From: JACVRW01 sp963734365
GTDB taxonomy: Bacteria > Actinomycetota > Thermoleophilia > Solirubrobacterales > Thermoleophilaceae
DNA: 64,000 nucleotides
Reading direction: 5' to 3'
Assembly (NCBI GenBank): GCA_963734365.1
Contig: CAVTGV010000002.1
Span: 248,001 to 312,000 of the forward strand
Within the stretch, counting starts at the first letter, position 1. Each line of letters begins with the position of its first letter. Below, piece after piece: positions 1 to 8,153 of this stretch. Position numbers and translations under genes: made by a program. The notes beneath the pieces were generated by a model that was not told the origin of the DNA, ran no database searches, and was given only the letters and a program-made list of their open reading frames with translations.

Positions 1-27
1 GCGGAACGCGAGCACGATCTCGACGCC

Positions 28-600
28 GTGATGGAGGACGTGCGGCGCTCGGTGCTCGCGAAGGCACAGGACGTCGGGGAGCTGCGCGCGCAGACTCTGA
101 CCGACAACCGCGACGAGCTGGCCGCGGCCGCGGACGGGCTGCGCTCGGACCTCGAGGCCGGTGGCCGCCTGCTCGCGCTCGGCAACGGTGGCTCCGCCAC
201 CGACGCGATGGATGTGGTGGCCGACTTCCGCCTGCCGCCCGACCCACGCTGGCGGCCACGGCGGGCGATCGACCTGACCGAGGACGCCGCGATCCTCACC
301 GCGATCGCGAACGACATCGGGACCGAGGCGATCTTCTCCCGCCAGGTGATCGCTCACGGGCGCGCGGGAGACACCCTGCTGGCGATCTCCACCAGCGGAG
401 GCTCGGCGAACGTGATCCATGCCCTGGCGGAGGCTCGGCGCCGCGGGCTGCGCACGATCGCGATGGTGGGCTACGACGGCGGCCGGGTGTTGGCCGAGCG
501 GCTGGCGGACCATGTGGTGATCACCCGCTCGGAGCACATCCCGCGCATCCAGGAGGCGCAGGCGAGCGCCTACCACGTGCTGCGGGAGCTGGTGGGGTGA
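28..600 (+). CDS. SIS-domain phosphosugar isomerase, GmhA-like (5' end uncertain)
   Basis: A 190-residue SIS-domain protein resembling sedoheptulose-7-phosphate isomerase (GmhA/DiaA type). The phosphosugar-binding signatures are visible: GNGGSATDA near residues 52-60 and STSGGSANV near 123-131. The frame is open back to base 1, with a GTG at 25 and ATG at 28, so the true start could lie outside the window. Its stop overlaps the GTG start of hypF (GTGA), implying translational coupling. SIS proteins beside hyp genes recur in actinobacterial [NiFe]-hydrogenase clusters as I recall; what the isomerase would do there is unknown. A role in ADP-heptose synthesis is possible but nothing nearby supports it. 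Confidence 0.8.
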   Translation: MMEDVRRSVLAKAQDVGELRAQTLTDNRDELAAAADGLRSDLEAGGRLLALGNGGSATDAMDVVADFRLPPDPRWRPRRAIDLTEDAAILTAIANDIGTEAIFSRQVIAHGRAGDTLLAISTSGGSANVIHALAEARRRGLRTIAMVGYDGGRVLAERLADHVVITRSEHIPRIQEAQASAYHVLRELVG

Positions 601-2912
601 CATCGACGGCTCGGACCCGTGTCCGCGCGCGCGTCGAGGGCACCGTCCAGGGGGTCGGCTTTCGCCCGTACGTCTACCGGCTCGCCGGAGAGCTGGGCGT
701 GGCCGGACATGTGCTCAACGACTCGCGCGGCGTGGTGGTGGAGGTCGAGGCGGAGCCCGAGACCGTGGACCGCTTCCTCGCACGGCTGGCCGCGGAGGCG
801 CCGCCGCTCGCCCACGTGGAGAGCGTGGTGTCCGAAGCGGTGGCGCAGACGGGCGAGCGCGGCTTCGCCATTCGCGAGAGCCCGCGCGACGGGGAGCCGC
901 GGGCGGCGGTCACCCCCGACAGCGCCACCTGCCCGGATTGTCTCGCGGAGCTGTTCGACCCCGGAGACCGCCGCTTCCGCTACCCGTTCACGAACTGCAC
1001 CAACTGCGGGCCGCGCTTCACGATCGTCCGTGACGTCCCGTACGACCGGCCCCACACCACGATGGCCGGCTTCACGATGTGCACGGCGTGTCGCAGCGAG
1101 TACGAGGATCCGGGCGACCGTCGCTTTCACGCGCAGCCAAACGCGTGCCCCGAGTGCGGACCGCGGGTGGAGCTGGTGGACGCGGCGGGCGCCGCGGCTG
1201 CCGACCGACTCGCCGGCGACCACATCGAGGCCGCCGCGCGGGCGCTCCAGGGCGGCGCCATCGTCGCGATCAAGGGGATCGGGGGCTTCCACCTCGCGTG
1301 TCGCGCCGACGACGAGTCGGCGGTCGCGGAGCTGCGCGCGCGCAAGCACCGCGAGGACAAGCCGTTCGCCCTGATGGCCCTGGACCTGGAGCAGGCGCGC
1401 GACCTCGTTGAGCTCCAGGCCGGCGAGACCGAGCTGCTGGTCTCGCGGGAGCGGCCGGTGGTGCTGGCGCCCCGGAGGCCCGGCGCGCGGGTGGCGGGAG
1501 CCGTGGCGCCCGCCTCCAGGGACCTGGGCGTGATGCTCCCCTACTCCCCGCTGCACCACCTGCTGCTCGCCGACGTGGGCGTGCCGCTCGTGATGACGAG
1601 CGGCAACACGTCGGACGAGCCGATCGCCTACCGCGACGAGGACGCGCGCGAGCGGCTGGCCGCGATCGCCGATCTCTTCCTGCTGCACGACCGGCCGATC
1701 GAGACGCGCACCGACGACTCCGTGGTACGGGTGGCGGCGGGGCGGCCTCAGCTGCTGCGCCGCTCGCGTGGCTACGTGCCCGCCGCCCAGCCGCTGCCGC
1801 TGGCCTGCGCTGCGCAGCTGCTCGCCTGTGGGGCCGAGCAGAAGAACACCTTCGCGCTTGCCAAGCGCGGGCGGGCGTGGGTGGGACATCACGTCGGCGA
1901 TCTCGAGAACTACGAGACGCTCAGGTCGTTCACGGAGGGCATCGCTCACTTCCAGCGGCTGTTTGCCGTCGAGCCGGAGGTGGTGGCGCACGATCTCCAC
2001 CCCGAGTACATGTCCACCAAGTACGCGATGGAGCTCGACGCTGTGCGCCTGATCGGCGTGCAGCACCACCACGCCCATCTGGCGGCGTGCCTCGCCGAGC
2101 ACGGCGAGACCGGTCCGGCGGTGGGGGCCATCTTCGACGGCACCGGCTACGGCAGCGACGGGACGGTCTGGGGCGGGGAGCTGCTGCTGGGCGACCTCAC
2201 GAGCTTCAACCGCGCGGGCCTGCTCGTGCCGGTCCGGCTGCCGGGCGGCGCGGCGGCGGTGAGGCAGCCGTGGCGGATGGCCTGCGCGTGGCTGGCCGAG
2301 GCCCACGAACACGCCCCGCGCATGCCGCGCGCCCTCAGCGGTGACGTGGACCCGCTTGCCTGGCGCCAGGTCGGCGAGCTCGCGAGGACCGGGGTGGCCT
2401 CGCCGCTCACCACCAGCATGGGCCGGCTGTTCGACGCCGTGGCCGCCCTGTGCGGCATCCGCGCCGAGGTCAATTACGAGGGCCAGGCCGCCGTCGAGCT
2501 CGAGGCGGGCTGCGACCCCGGCGAGCGGCGTGCCTACTCGTTCCCGTTGATCGACGACGGCGGCGGCCCGCTGGTCATGAACGCGCGGCCCCTCGTGGCC
2601 GAGATCGCGCGCGAGGTCGAGGACGGCATCGCGATCCCGCTGGTGGCGGCCCGCTTCCACAACGCCGTCGCCGAGACCACGGCGAGCGCCTGCGTGCTCG
2701 CCGCCGACCGCGGCGGCACCGAGCTCGTGGTGCTCTCAGGGGGTGTCTTCCAGAACCGCCGGCTGCTCGAGCGCACGTCGGCGCTGCTCACCCGAGCCGG
2801 GCTGAAGGTTCTGGTGCCGGAGCGGCTGCCGCCGAACGACGGCGGGATCGCCTACGGCCAGCTCGCGGTGGCCGCTGCGCGGCTGGCCGCGGAGGAGCTC
2901 CACGCGCCATGA
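597..2912 (+). CDS. hypF: Carbamoyltransferase HypF, [NiFe]-hydrogenase maturation
   Basis: HypF makes the carbamoyl group, from carbamoyl phosphate and ATP, that HypE converts to the cyanide ligands of the [NiFe] active site. All domains are present in 771 residues: an acylphosphatase domain (VQGVGFRPYVYRLA near residue 20), four CxxC pairs forming two zinc fingers at about 108-185, a YrdC-like domain at about 200-380, and a Kae1-like carbamoyltransferase domain with HHHAHLAACLAEHG at about 487-500. GTG start overlaps the upstream stop; the stop overlaps the next ATG (ATGA). No hypC/D/E or hydrogenase subunit is in the window, so the rest of the cluster should lie to the left. Confidence 0.97.
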   Translation: MTSTARTRVRARVEGTVQGVGFRPYVYRLAGELGVAGHVLNDSRGVVVEVEAEPETVDRFLARLAAEAPPLAHVESVVSEAVAQTGERGFAIRESPRDGEPRAAVTPDSATCPDCLAELFDPGDRRFRYPFTNCTNCGPRFTIVRDVPYDRPHTTMAGFTMCTACRSEYEDPGDRRFHAQPNACPECGPRVELVDAAGAAAADRLAGDHIEAAARALQGGAIVAIKGIGGFHLACRADDESAVAELRARKHREDKPFALMALDLEQARDLVELQAGETELLVSRERPVVLAPRRPGARVAGAVAPASRDLGVMLPYSPLHHLLLADVGVPLVMTSGNTSDEPIAYRDEDARERLAAIADLFLLHDRPIETRTDDSVVRVAAGRPQLLRRSRGYVPAAQPLPLACAAQLLACGAEQKNTFALAKRGRAWVGHHVGDLENYETLRSFTEGIAHFQRLFAVEPEVVAHDLHPEYMSTKYAMELDAVRLIGVQHHHAHLAACLAEHGETGPAVGAIFDGTGYGSDGTVWGGELLLGDLTSFNRAGLLVPVRLPGGAAAVRQPWRMACAWLAEAHEHAPRMPRALSGDVDPLAWRQVGELARTGVASPLTTSMGRLFDAVAALCGIRAEVNYEGQAAVELEAGCDPGERRAYSFPLIDDGGGPLVMNARPLVAEIAREVEDGIAIPLVAARFHNAVAETTASACVLAADRGGTELVVLSGGVFQNRRLLERTSALLTRAGLKVLVPERLPPNDGGIAYGQLAVAAARLAAEELHAP

Positions 2913-3211
2913 GCGATCCCAAGGAAGCGGATGCCGCGGCGATCCTCGCCGAGCCCGTGTTCGCCGGCGGCCGGTCCAAGCCGTTCGCGGAGGTCACGCT
3001 CGAGGAGGTCCAGGCTCGCGCACAGGAGCTGCGGGAGGCGTCCGGATGGGGACCCACCGCACGCGTGGGCTCGGTGGCCAGGGAGTGGGGCGCCCTGGGC
3101 CGGCTGATGGCCGAGCACGGGGCCAAGGCCGTGGGTGATGTGGATCCCGAGGAGATCGTGAAGCGAGCCCAGAAGCTGTGGGTGGTGCCGCCCGGAGGCA
3201 GCCTTCTCTGA
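2909..3211 (+). CDS. Conserved-looking 100-aa hypothetical protein downstream of hypF
   Basis: The ATG at 2909 overlaps the hypF stop (ATGA), so the gene is probably translated with hypF. The 100-residue product is soluble, mostly helical in composition, with no cysteine pair, signal peptide or membrane segment. Its C-terminal half ends in a PEEIVKRAQKLW stretch followed by VVPPGGSLL. I do not recognise the family. The tight coupling to hypF suggests a hydrogenase-associated role, which is inference only. Confidence 0.65.
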   Translation: MSDPKEADAAAILAEPVFAGGRSKPFAEVTLEEVQARAQELREASGWGPTARVGSVAREWGALGRLMAEHGAKAVGDVDPEEIVKRAQKLWVVPPGGSLL

Positions 3212-3243
3212 GCTGGATCCGCTTCGCTCGGAGCGGGGAGCAC

Positions 3244-3249
3244 TAACCT
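3244..3249 (+). promoter_or_regulatory. -10 element of prfA, leaderless-type
   Basis: TAACCT ends 9 nt before the prfA ATG, so transcription would start at or within a base or two of the start codon. No Shine-Dalgarno sequence fits in between. Confidence 0.55.
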
Positions 3250-3258
3250 AGATCGCCG

Positions 3259-4311
3259 ATGATCGAGCGCCTCGTGCAGCAGATCGAGGACCGCTTCGGC
3301 GAGCTCTCCGAGCAGATGGCCGACCCCGACGTGATATCGGACCAGAGCCGTTACGCCGACGTGGGCCGCGCCTACCGCCAGCTCGAGCCCGCGCATGCGC
3401 TGGCCGTCGAGTGGCGCCGCACCACCGACGACGCCGCAGGCGCCCGCGAGCTCCTCGACGAGGGTGAGGACCCCGAGATGCGCGAGATGCTGCGCGCCTC
3501 CGAGGAGCGCCTGGGCGAGCTCGAGGAGGAGATCCGCCTGGCGATGGTGGAGCCCGACCCCAACGACGACAAGGACGTGATCGTCGAGATCCGGCCCGGG
3601 GCGGGCGGCGAGGAGGCGGGCCTGTTCGCGGCCGACCTCTACCGCATGCTCGGCCGCTACGCCGACCGGCGCGGCTTCAAGCAGGAGCCGATCGAAGTGG
3701 GGGACGGGCACTTCACCTTCGCTCTCAAGGGACGCGGCGCCTACAGCGTGTTCAAGTACGAGGGCGGAACCCACCGCGTCCAGCGCGTGCCCGAGACCGA
3801 GTCCCAGGGCCGCATCCACACCTCCACCGCAACGGTCGCGGTGCTGCCCGAGGCCGAGGACGTGGACGTGCACATCGACCCGAGCGACCTGCAGGTGGAC
3901 GTGTACCGCTCGTCGGGACCGGGCGGGCAGTCGGTGAACACCACCGACTCCGCGGTGCGCATCACGCACAAGCCCACCGGCGTGGTGGTCTCGATGCAGG
4001 ACGAGAAGTCACAGCTGCAGAACCGCGAGAAGGCGATGCGCGTGCTGCGCGCGCGGCTGCTGGAGCGCGAGATGGCCGCCCAGCAGGCCGAGCAGGCCGC
4101 CGCGCGGCTCGCCCAGGTGGGCACGGGCGAGCGCGCCGAGAAGATCCGCACCTACAACTTCCCCCAGGACCGCGTGACCGATCACCGCGTGTCGCTCACC
4201 AAGAACAACCTGCCCGCGATCCTGGCCGGAGAGCTCGACGAGTTCACCGCCACGCTGGAGTCCGAGGAGAAGCGCCGCGCGCTCGAGGCCGCGGAGCCGG
4301 TGGGCGGATGA
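3259..4311 (+). CDS. prfA: Peptide chain release factor 1
   Basis: RF1 reads UAA/UAG in the ribosomal A site and triggers peptidyl-tRNA hydrolysis. The 350-residue length is normal. The GGQ motif is at residues 222-224 (GPGGQSVN). The stop-codon recognition tripeptide is PET at 178-180 within VQRVPETESQGRIHTS, the RF1-type P-x-T rather than the RF2 SPF. The gene overlaps prmC by ATGA, matching the common prfA-prmC pair in which PrmC methylates the GGQ glutamine. Confidence 0.97.
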   Translation: MIERLVQQIEDRFGELSEQMADPDVISDQSRYADVGRAYRQLEPAHALAVEWRRTTDDAAGARELLDEGEDPEMREMLRASEERLGELEEEIRLAMVEPDPNDDKDVIVEIRPGAGGEEAGLFAADLYRMLGRYADRRGFKQEPIEVGDGHFTFALKGRGAYSVFKYEGGTHRVQRVPETESQGRIHTSTATVAVLPEAEDVDVHIDPSDLQVDVYRSSGPGGQSVNTTDSAVRITHKPTGVVVSMQDEKSQLQNREKAMRVLRARLLEREMAAQQAEQAAARLAQVGTGERAEKIRTYNFPQDRVTDHRVSLTKNNLPAILAGELDEFTATLESEEKRRALEAAEPVGG

Positions 4312-5133
4312 CCGCGCCCGGCAGCCGTTCCACCGGCATGACGGTGAGCGACGCCCTCGACGCCGCGGCCACCGCAATCGAGGCCGCCGGGGCGAGCACC
4401 CCCCGACTGGATGCGGAGCTGCTCGTGGCCGACGCGCTGGGGATCGACCGGGCCGCCCTGTTCATGGATCCGGACCTCGAGGTGCCGCCGGCCGCCGCGC
4501 GCGTGCTCGGCGAGAACGTCCGCCGGCGCGTACAGCGCGAGCCGGTGGCCTACATCCTCGGCCGCCGCGGCTTTCGCTACCTGGAGCTGACGGTGGACCC
4601 GCGGGCGATCATCCCGCGGCCCGAAACCGAGCTGCTGGTGGAGCTGGCCCTCGACCTGCCCGAGGGCGCCCGGGTGCACGACGTGGGCACGGGTGCGGGC
4701 TCGATCGCGCTCGCCCTGCTCCACGAGCGCCCCGACCTGCGCGTGACCGCGTCCGAGCCCTACGAGCCCGCCGCCGCGGTGGCGCGCGAGAACGCCGAGC
4801 GGCTGGGCTTGCCCCTCGAGGTGAGCTCCGACTTCGGCCTGCCGCCGGGTGACTACGACCTGGTGGTGGCCAACCTGCCCTACGTGCCCGAGGGCGATTG
4901 GCCAGGGCATGCAGCCGGAGATCCGCGGCTACGAGCCGCGCGAGGCGTTCGTGTCCGGTCCGGACGGCCTGGACGCCATCCGAGAGCTGATCGAGCAGGC
5001 GCAGCCCGGAACCCGGCTCGCGCTGGAGCACGGCGCGGAACAGGCCGGCGCGGTGAGCGAGCTGCTCGACGACGCCGAGACCTATCCGGACCTCGCCCAC
5101 TGGGAGCGCATCACGGTGGGACGCGTTCCCTGA
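4308..5133 (+). CDS. prmC: Release-factor glutamine methyltransferase PrmC (HemK), interrupted by an apparent 1-nt frameshift
   Basis: PrmC transfers a methyl group from S-adenosylmethionine to the GGQ glutamine of release factors. The N-terminal helical domain, the AdoMet motif VGTGAGSIAL (about 126-135) and the catalytic NLPY motif are in one frame from 4308 to about 4907. The remainder (QPEIRGYEPREAF ... VGRVP) is in the next frame from about 4909 to the TGA at 5131-5133. Removing one G from GGG at 4905-4907 restores a continuous P-G-M-Q junction and a normal-length protein. Without correction, the first frame reads nonsense and runs into tsaC. A sequencing or assembly indel is the likeliest cause; a true pseudogene or programmed shift is less likely. 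Confidence 0.85.
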
Positions 5134-5759
5134 CGCCCGAGGAGGTCGCCACCTTCGAGCGCTGCGTGTCTGTCGGCGGCGTGGCGCTCTTTCCCGCCGA
5201 CACCGTGTATGGCCTCGCCACCGACCCCGACTCGAGCGAGGGCGTGCGCCGGCTCTACGCGCTGAAGGGGCGGGCCCCCGACCGGCCCGCTGCGGTGATG
5301 TTCTTCGGGCTCGCCCCGGCGCTCGCCGGCCTGCCCGAGCTCGGCCCCCGCACGCGCTCAGCAGCGGAACGGCTGCTGCCGGGCGCCGTCACGCTCGTGC
5401 TCCCCAACCCGGCCCGGCGCTTCCCGCTGGCCTGCGGCCCCGAGCCGGAGCGGCTCGGGCTGCGGGTGCCCGCTCTGAATGGGACGCTCGCGCCGCTCGC
5501 GGGCATGGGCCGGCCCGTGCTCCAGTCGAGCGCCAACCGCTCCGGCGGCTCCGACGTGCGCCGGCTCGGCGACGTGGACGCGGGCGTCCGGGCCGGCGTG
5601 GACATGATCCTCGACGGCGGCGAGCTGCCGGGCACGGCGTCGACGGTGGTCGACCTGCTGGCCTACGAGGACGCCGGCGTCTACTCGATCCGCCGCGAGG
5701 GCGCCGTTTCGGGCGCGCAGGTGGAGGAGGCCCTGGCGCCGCTGGAGGGCGGTGGCTGA
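5130..5759 (+). CDS. tsaC: Threonylcarbamoyl-AMP synthase, TsaC/Sua5/YrdC family
   Basis: TsaC makes threonylcarbamoyl-AMP from threonine, bicarbonate and ATP for t6A37 modification of ANN-decoding tRNAs. The YrdC fold signatures are FPADTVYGLATDP near residues 20-32, the KxR element LYALKGRAPDRP, and VLQSSANRSGG near 132-142. The family-like N-terminus (TPEEVATFERC) begins after a CTG at 5130 that overlaps the prmC stop (CTGA). No ATG, GTG or TTG fits nearby; the next in-frame GTG at 5166 would cut into the domain. A GGTGGGA ribosome-binding-like run at 5115-5121 supports CTG initiation. About 209 residues, Sua5 C-domain absent, so TsaC type. Confidence 0.88.
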   Translation: MTPEEVATFERCVSVGGVALFPADTVYGLATDPDSSEGVRRLYALKGRAPDRPAAVMFFGLAPALAGLPELGPRTRSAAERLLPGAVTLVLPNPARRFPLACGPEPERLGLRVPALNGTLAPLAGMGRPVLQSSANRSGGSDVRRLGDVDAGVRAGVDMILDGGELPGTASTVVDLLAYEDAGVYSIRREGAVSGAQVEEALAPLEGGG

Positions 5760-5796
5760 AGACCGGGAAGCGCGCCGGTCACGCCCGACCCGGTGG

Positions 5797-5802
5797 TACC
5801 GT
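5797..5802 (+). promoter_or_regulatory. -10 element of glyA, leaderless-type
   Basis: TACCGT ends 7 nt before the ATG at 5810. A start at the upstream GTG (5801) would overlap the hexamer, so this element favours the ATG. Confidence 0.55.
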
Positions 5803-5809
5803 GGATCCG

Positions 5810-7096
5810 ATGAGTGAGCTCACCCCCGATTACTTCGTAAAGCCGGTCGCCGACGTGGATCCGGAGATCGCCCAGGTGCTCAAGGACGAGGCCGCGCGCC
5901 AGGAGAGCACCCTCGAGATGATCGCCTCGGAGAACTTCGTCCCCCAGTCGATCCTCGATACCCAGGGCTCGGTGCTGACCAACAAGTACGCCGAGGGCTA
6001 CCCCGGCAAGCGCTACTACGGCGGCTGTGAGTACGTCGACGTGGCCGAGCAGCTGGCCATCGACCGCGCCAAGCAGCTGTTCGGGGCCGAGCACGCCAAC
6101 GTGCAGCCGCACGCCGGCGCGCAGGCCAACGCGGCCGTGTACATGTCGCTGCTCGAACCGGGCGACCGCATTCTGGGCATGAAGCTCGACCACGGCGGCC
6201 ATCTCACCCACGGGATGAAGATCAACTTCTCCGGCCTCTACTTCGACATCGTGGCCTACGGGGTGCGCGAGGAGGACTCGCGGCTCGACATGGATGAGCT
6301 CGCGCGCGTGGCCGAGGAGACCAAGCCCAAGCTGATCATCGCCGGCTGGTCCGCCTATCCGCGCCAGCTCGACTTCGCCCGCTTCCGCGAGATCGCCGAT
6401 TCCGTTGGGGCCTTCCTCATGGCCGACATGGCGCACTTCGCCGGGCTCGTGGCTGCGGGTGAGCACCCCAATCCGGTGCCCCACTGCGACGTGGTCACCA
6501 CCACCACGCACAAGACTCTCTGCGGGCCGCGTGGCGGCATGATCCTCTGCACGGAGGAGCACGCGAAGAAGATCAACTCGCGCGTGTTTCCCGGCAGCCA
6601 GGGCGGCCCACTCATGCACGCCATAGCCGGCAAGGCGGTGGCGCTCAAGCTGGCGGACTCAGAGCTGTTTCGCGAGCGCCAGCGGCGCACGCGCGAAGGC
6701 GCGGCGATCCTGGCCGAGGAGATGCTGGACGCGGGCGTGAACGTGCTCACCAGCGGCACCGACGTCCATCTCGTGCTGGCCGACCTGCGTGAGTCGGAGC
6801 TCGACGGGCAGCAGGGCGAGGACCGCCTGCACGACGTGGGCATCACGGTCAACCGCAACGCGGTGCCCTTCGATCCCCGGCCTCCGGCGGTGTCCTCGGG
6901 CCTGCGCATCGGCACCCCCGCGCTCGCCACGCGCGGCTTCGGGGCCGACGAGTTCCGCGAGGTCGGCCGCGTGATCGGCGCGGCGCTGAGCGGCGAGTTC
7001 TCCGACGCGAAGCAGGCCGATCTGAGCCGTCGCACCGCCGCCCTGGCCGAGAGGTTCCCGCTGTATCCGCAGCTCGCCGAGCCGGTCGTAGCCTAA
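5810..7096 (+). CDS. glyA: Serine hydroxymethyltransferase
   Basis: A PLP enzyme interconverting serine and glycine with tetrahydrofolate, the main one-carbon source. The 428-residue protein shows the full family pattern: EMIASENFVP near the N-terminus, the substrate region YPGKRYYGGCE, the cofactor aspartate region DMAHFAGL, and the Schiff-base lysine K235 in TTTTHKTLCGPRGG. The ATG at 5810 is preferred over GTG at 5801 because the -10 hexamer TACCGT overlaps the latter. It is monocistronic by spacing. Confidence 0.97.
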   Translation: MSELTPDYFVKPVADVDPEIAQVLKDEAARQESTLEMIASENFVPQSILDTQGSVLTNKYAEGYPGKRYYGGCEYVDVAEQLAIDRAKQLFGAEHANVQPHAGAQANAAVYMSLLEPGDRILGMKLDHGGHLTHGMKINFSGLYFDIVAYGVREEDSRLDMDELARVAEETKPKLIIAGWSAYPRQLDFARFREIADSVGAFLMADMAHFAGLVAAGEHPNPVPHCDVVTTTTHKTLCGPRGGMILCTEEHAKKINSRVFPGSQGGPLMHAIAGKAVALKLADSELFRERQRRTREGAAILAEEMLDAGVNVLTSGTDVHLVLADLRESELDGQQGEDRLHDVGITVNRNAVPFDPRPPAVSSGLRIGTPALATRGFGADEFREVGRVIGAALSGEFSDAKQADLSRRTAALAERFPLYPQLAEPVVA

Positions 7097-7111
7097 GTAG
7101 GGCCCTCGCGT

Positions 7112-7117
7112 TACCCT
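7112..7117 (+). promoter_or_regulatory. -10 element of the hemolysin-III gene, leaderless-type
   Basis: TACCCT ends 8 nt before the ATG at 7126, placing the transcript start at or next to the start codon. Confidence 0.5.
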
Positions 7118-7125
7118 GGAGAGGG

Positions 7126-7809
7126 ATGACCGAGGCCGCGCCTTCCTCCCTCCTCCCGACAGCGCCGAAGCTGTCGAAGCCCCGCCTGCGCGGGGTGTCG
7201 CACAAGTGGGCCTTCTACGTGGCCTGCGTGCTCGGTGCGACGCTCGTGGTGTTCGCTCCCTCCGGTACGCCGCGGCTGGCCGCCGCGATCTATGCCTTCA
7301 CCGTGGCCGCGCTGTTCGGCACCAGCGCGCTGTACCACCGCGTCGACTGGAGCACGATCCGCGCCCGGCGCTGGATGCGCCGGCTCGACCATTCGGCGAT
7401 CTTCCTGCTGATCGCGGGCACGTACACGCCCGTCGCCCTGCTGGTGCTCGACGGGCCGCTGGCCACTGTGATCCTCGCGGTGGTCTGGGCCGGCGCGCTG
7501 GGCGGCATCGTGATGAAGCTGGTCTGGATCGACGCCCCCAAGCCGGTGGTGGCCAGTGCGTACGTGATGCTCGGCTGGGTGGCCGTGGCCGCCTTCCCCG
7601 ACCTGATCGAGGAGCTGGGGGTGACGGCCACGGGCCTGATCGTGGCCGGCGGCGCGCTCTACACCACCGGGGCGCTCGTGTACGCGCTCCAGCGGCCCAA
7701 CCCGGCCCCTGCGGTGTTCGGGTACCACGAGATCTTCCACCTGCTGGTGATCGTGGCCGCGGCGCTGCAGTACGCCGTGGTGGCGTTCTACGTGCTTCCC
7801 GGCGCCTGA
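7126..7809 (+). CDS. Hemolysin III / PAQR-family membrane protein
   Basis: A 227-residue protein with seven predicted hydrophobic segments, the usual size for bacterial hemolysin-III (YqfA/TrhA-like) PAQR relatives. The metal-site elements are visible: SALYHRVDW after the second segment, DHSAIFLLIAGTYTP at the third, and HEIFHLLVIVAA near the C-terminus, supplying the conserved Ser, Asp and three His. The founding member lyses red cells, but most relatives are thought to act in membrane-fluidity or lipid homeostasis, so a toxin role should not be assumed. A -10 hexamer lies 8 nt before the ATG. Confidence 0.92.
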   Translation: MTEAAPSSLLPTAPKLSKPRLRGVSHKWAFYVACVLGATLVVFAPSGTPRLAAAIYAFTVAALFGTSALYHRVDWSTIRARRWMRRLDHSAIFLLIAGTYTPVALLVLDGPLATVILAVVWAGALGGIVMKLVWIDAPKPVVASAYVMLGWVAVAAFPDLIEELGVTATGLIVAGGALYTTGALVYALQRPNPAPAVFGYHEIFHLLVIVAAALQYAVVAFYVLPGA

Positions 7810-7816
7810 GCGCCCG

Positions 7817-8077
7817 TCAACCGCGGTGCAGCCGCAGCCGGATCGGGCCCCGGGCGCCCTCGGGATCCACCTCGCGCCCGCCCTGGAGCACCTCCAGACG
7901 ACCCTTGGCGGCCAGGCGAGTAGCGGCGTCGCGAGCGGGGTCCATCAGCGGCCGCCAGTCGTCCGGAGCGACCGCACGCGCGGCCTCCGAGGGGCAGATC
8001 GTGGCGTCGGGCGCCCGTTTCGAGAGCAGTTCAAGGATCGCGTGCTCCAGATCCGGGATGGCCCTGTCTTCTTCCAT
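7817..8077 (-). CDS. DUF3253-family small protein
   Basis: An 86-residue basic protein matching DUF3253: AILELLSKRAPDATICPSEAAR, then DDWRPLMDPARDAATRLAAKGRLEVLQGG, ending EGARGPIRLRL. The pattern resembles a small winged-helix domain (helix, TICPSEAARA, helix, beta wing), so nucleic-acid binding is plausible but unproven. It converges tail-to-tail with the hemolysin-III gene (7 nt apart) and diverges from the WecA-like gene across 76 nt. Confidence 0.85.
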   Translation of the reverse strand: MEEDRAIPDLEHAILELLSKRAPDATICPSEAARAVAPDDWRPLMDPARDAATRLAAKGRLEVLQGGREVDPEGARGPIRLRLHRG

Positions 8078-8138
8078 TGACTGGTGTACGGATACCCCGG
8101 CACCGTGGCTCGTGCACCGTTTCCCTCCGAAGCCTCAT

Positions 8139-8144
8139 TAGGCT
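8139..8144 (+). promoter_or_regulatory. -10 element of the WecA-like gene, leaderless-type
   Basis: TAGGCT ends 9 nt before the ATG at 8154. Confidence 0.5.
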
Positions 8145-8153
8145 GGCTGACAG

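Noticed and set aside
570..2660. A 696-codon minus-strand open frame opposite hypF
   Set aside because: His/Arg/Gly-rich translation without family motifs, and the plus strand carries complete HypF; in G+C-rich DNA such antisense frames stay open by codon bias.
4308..5759. A single PrmC-TsaC fusion protein
   Set aside because: Between about 4908 and 5130 the frame reads Arg/Gly/Ala-rich nonsense, while the true PrmC C-terminus is in the next frame; the fusion is a by-product of a frameshift.
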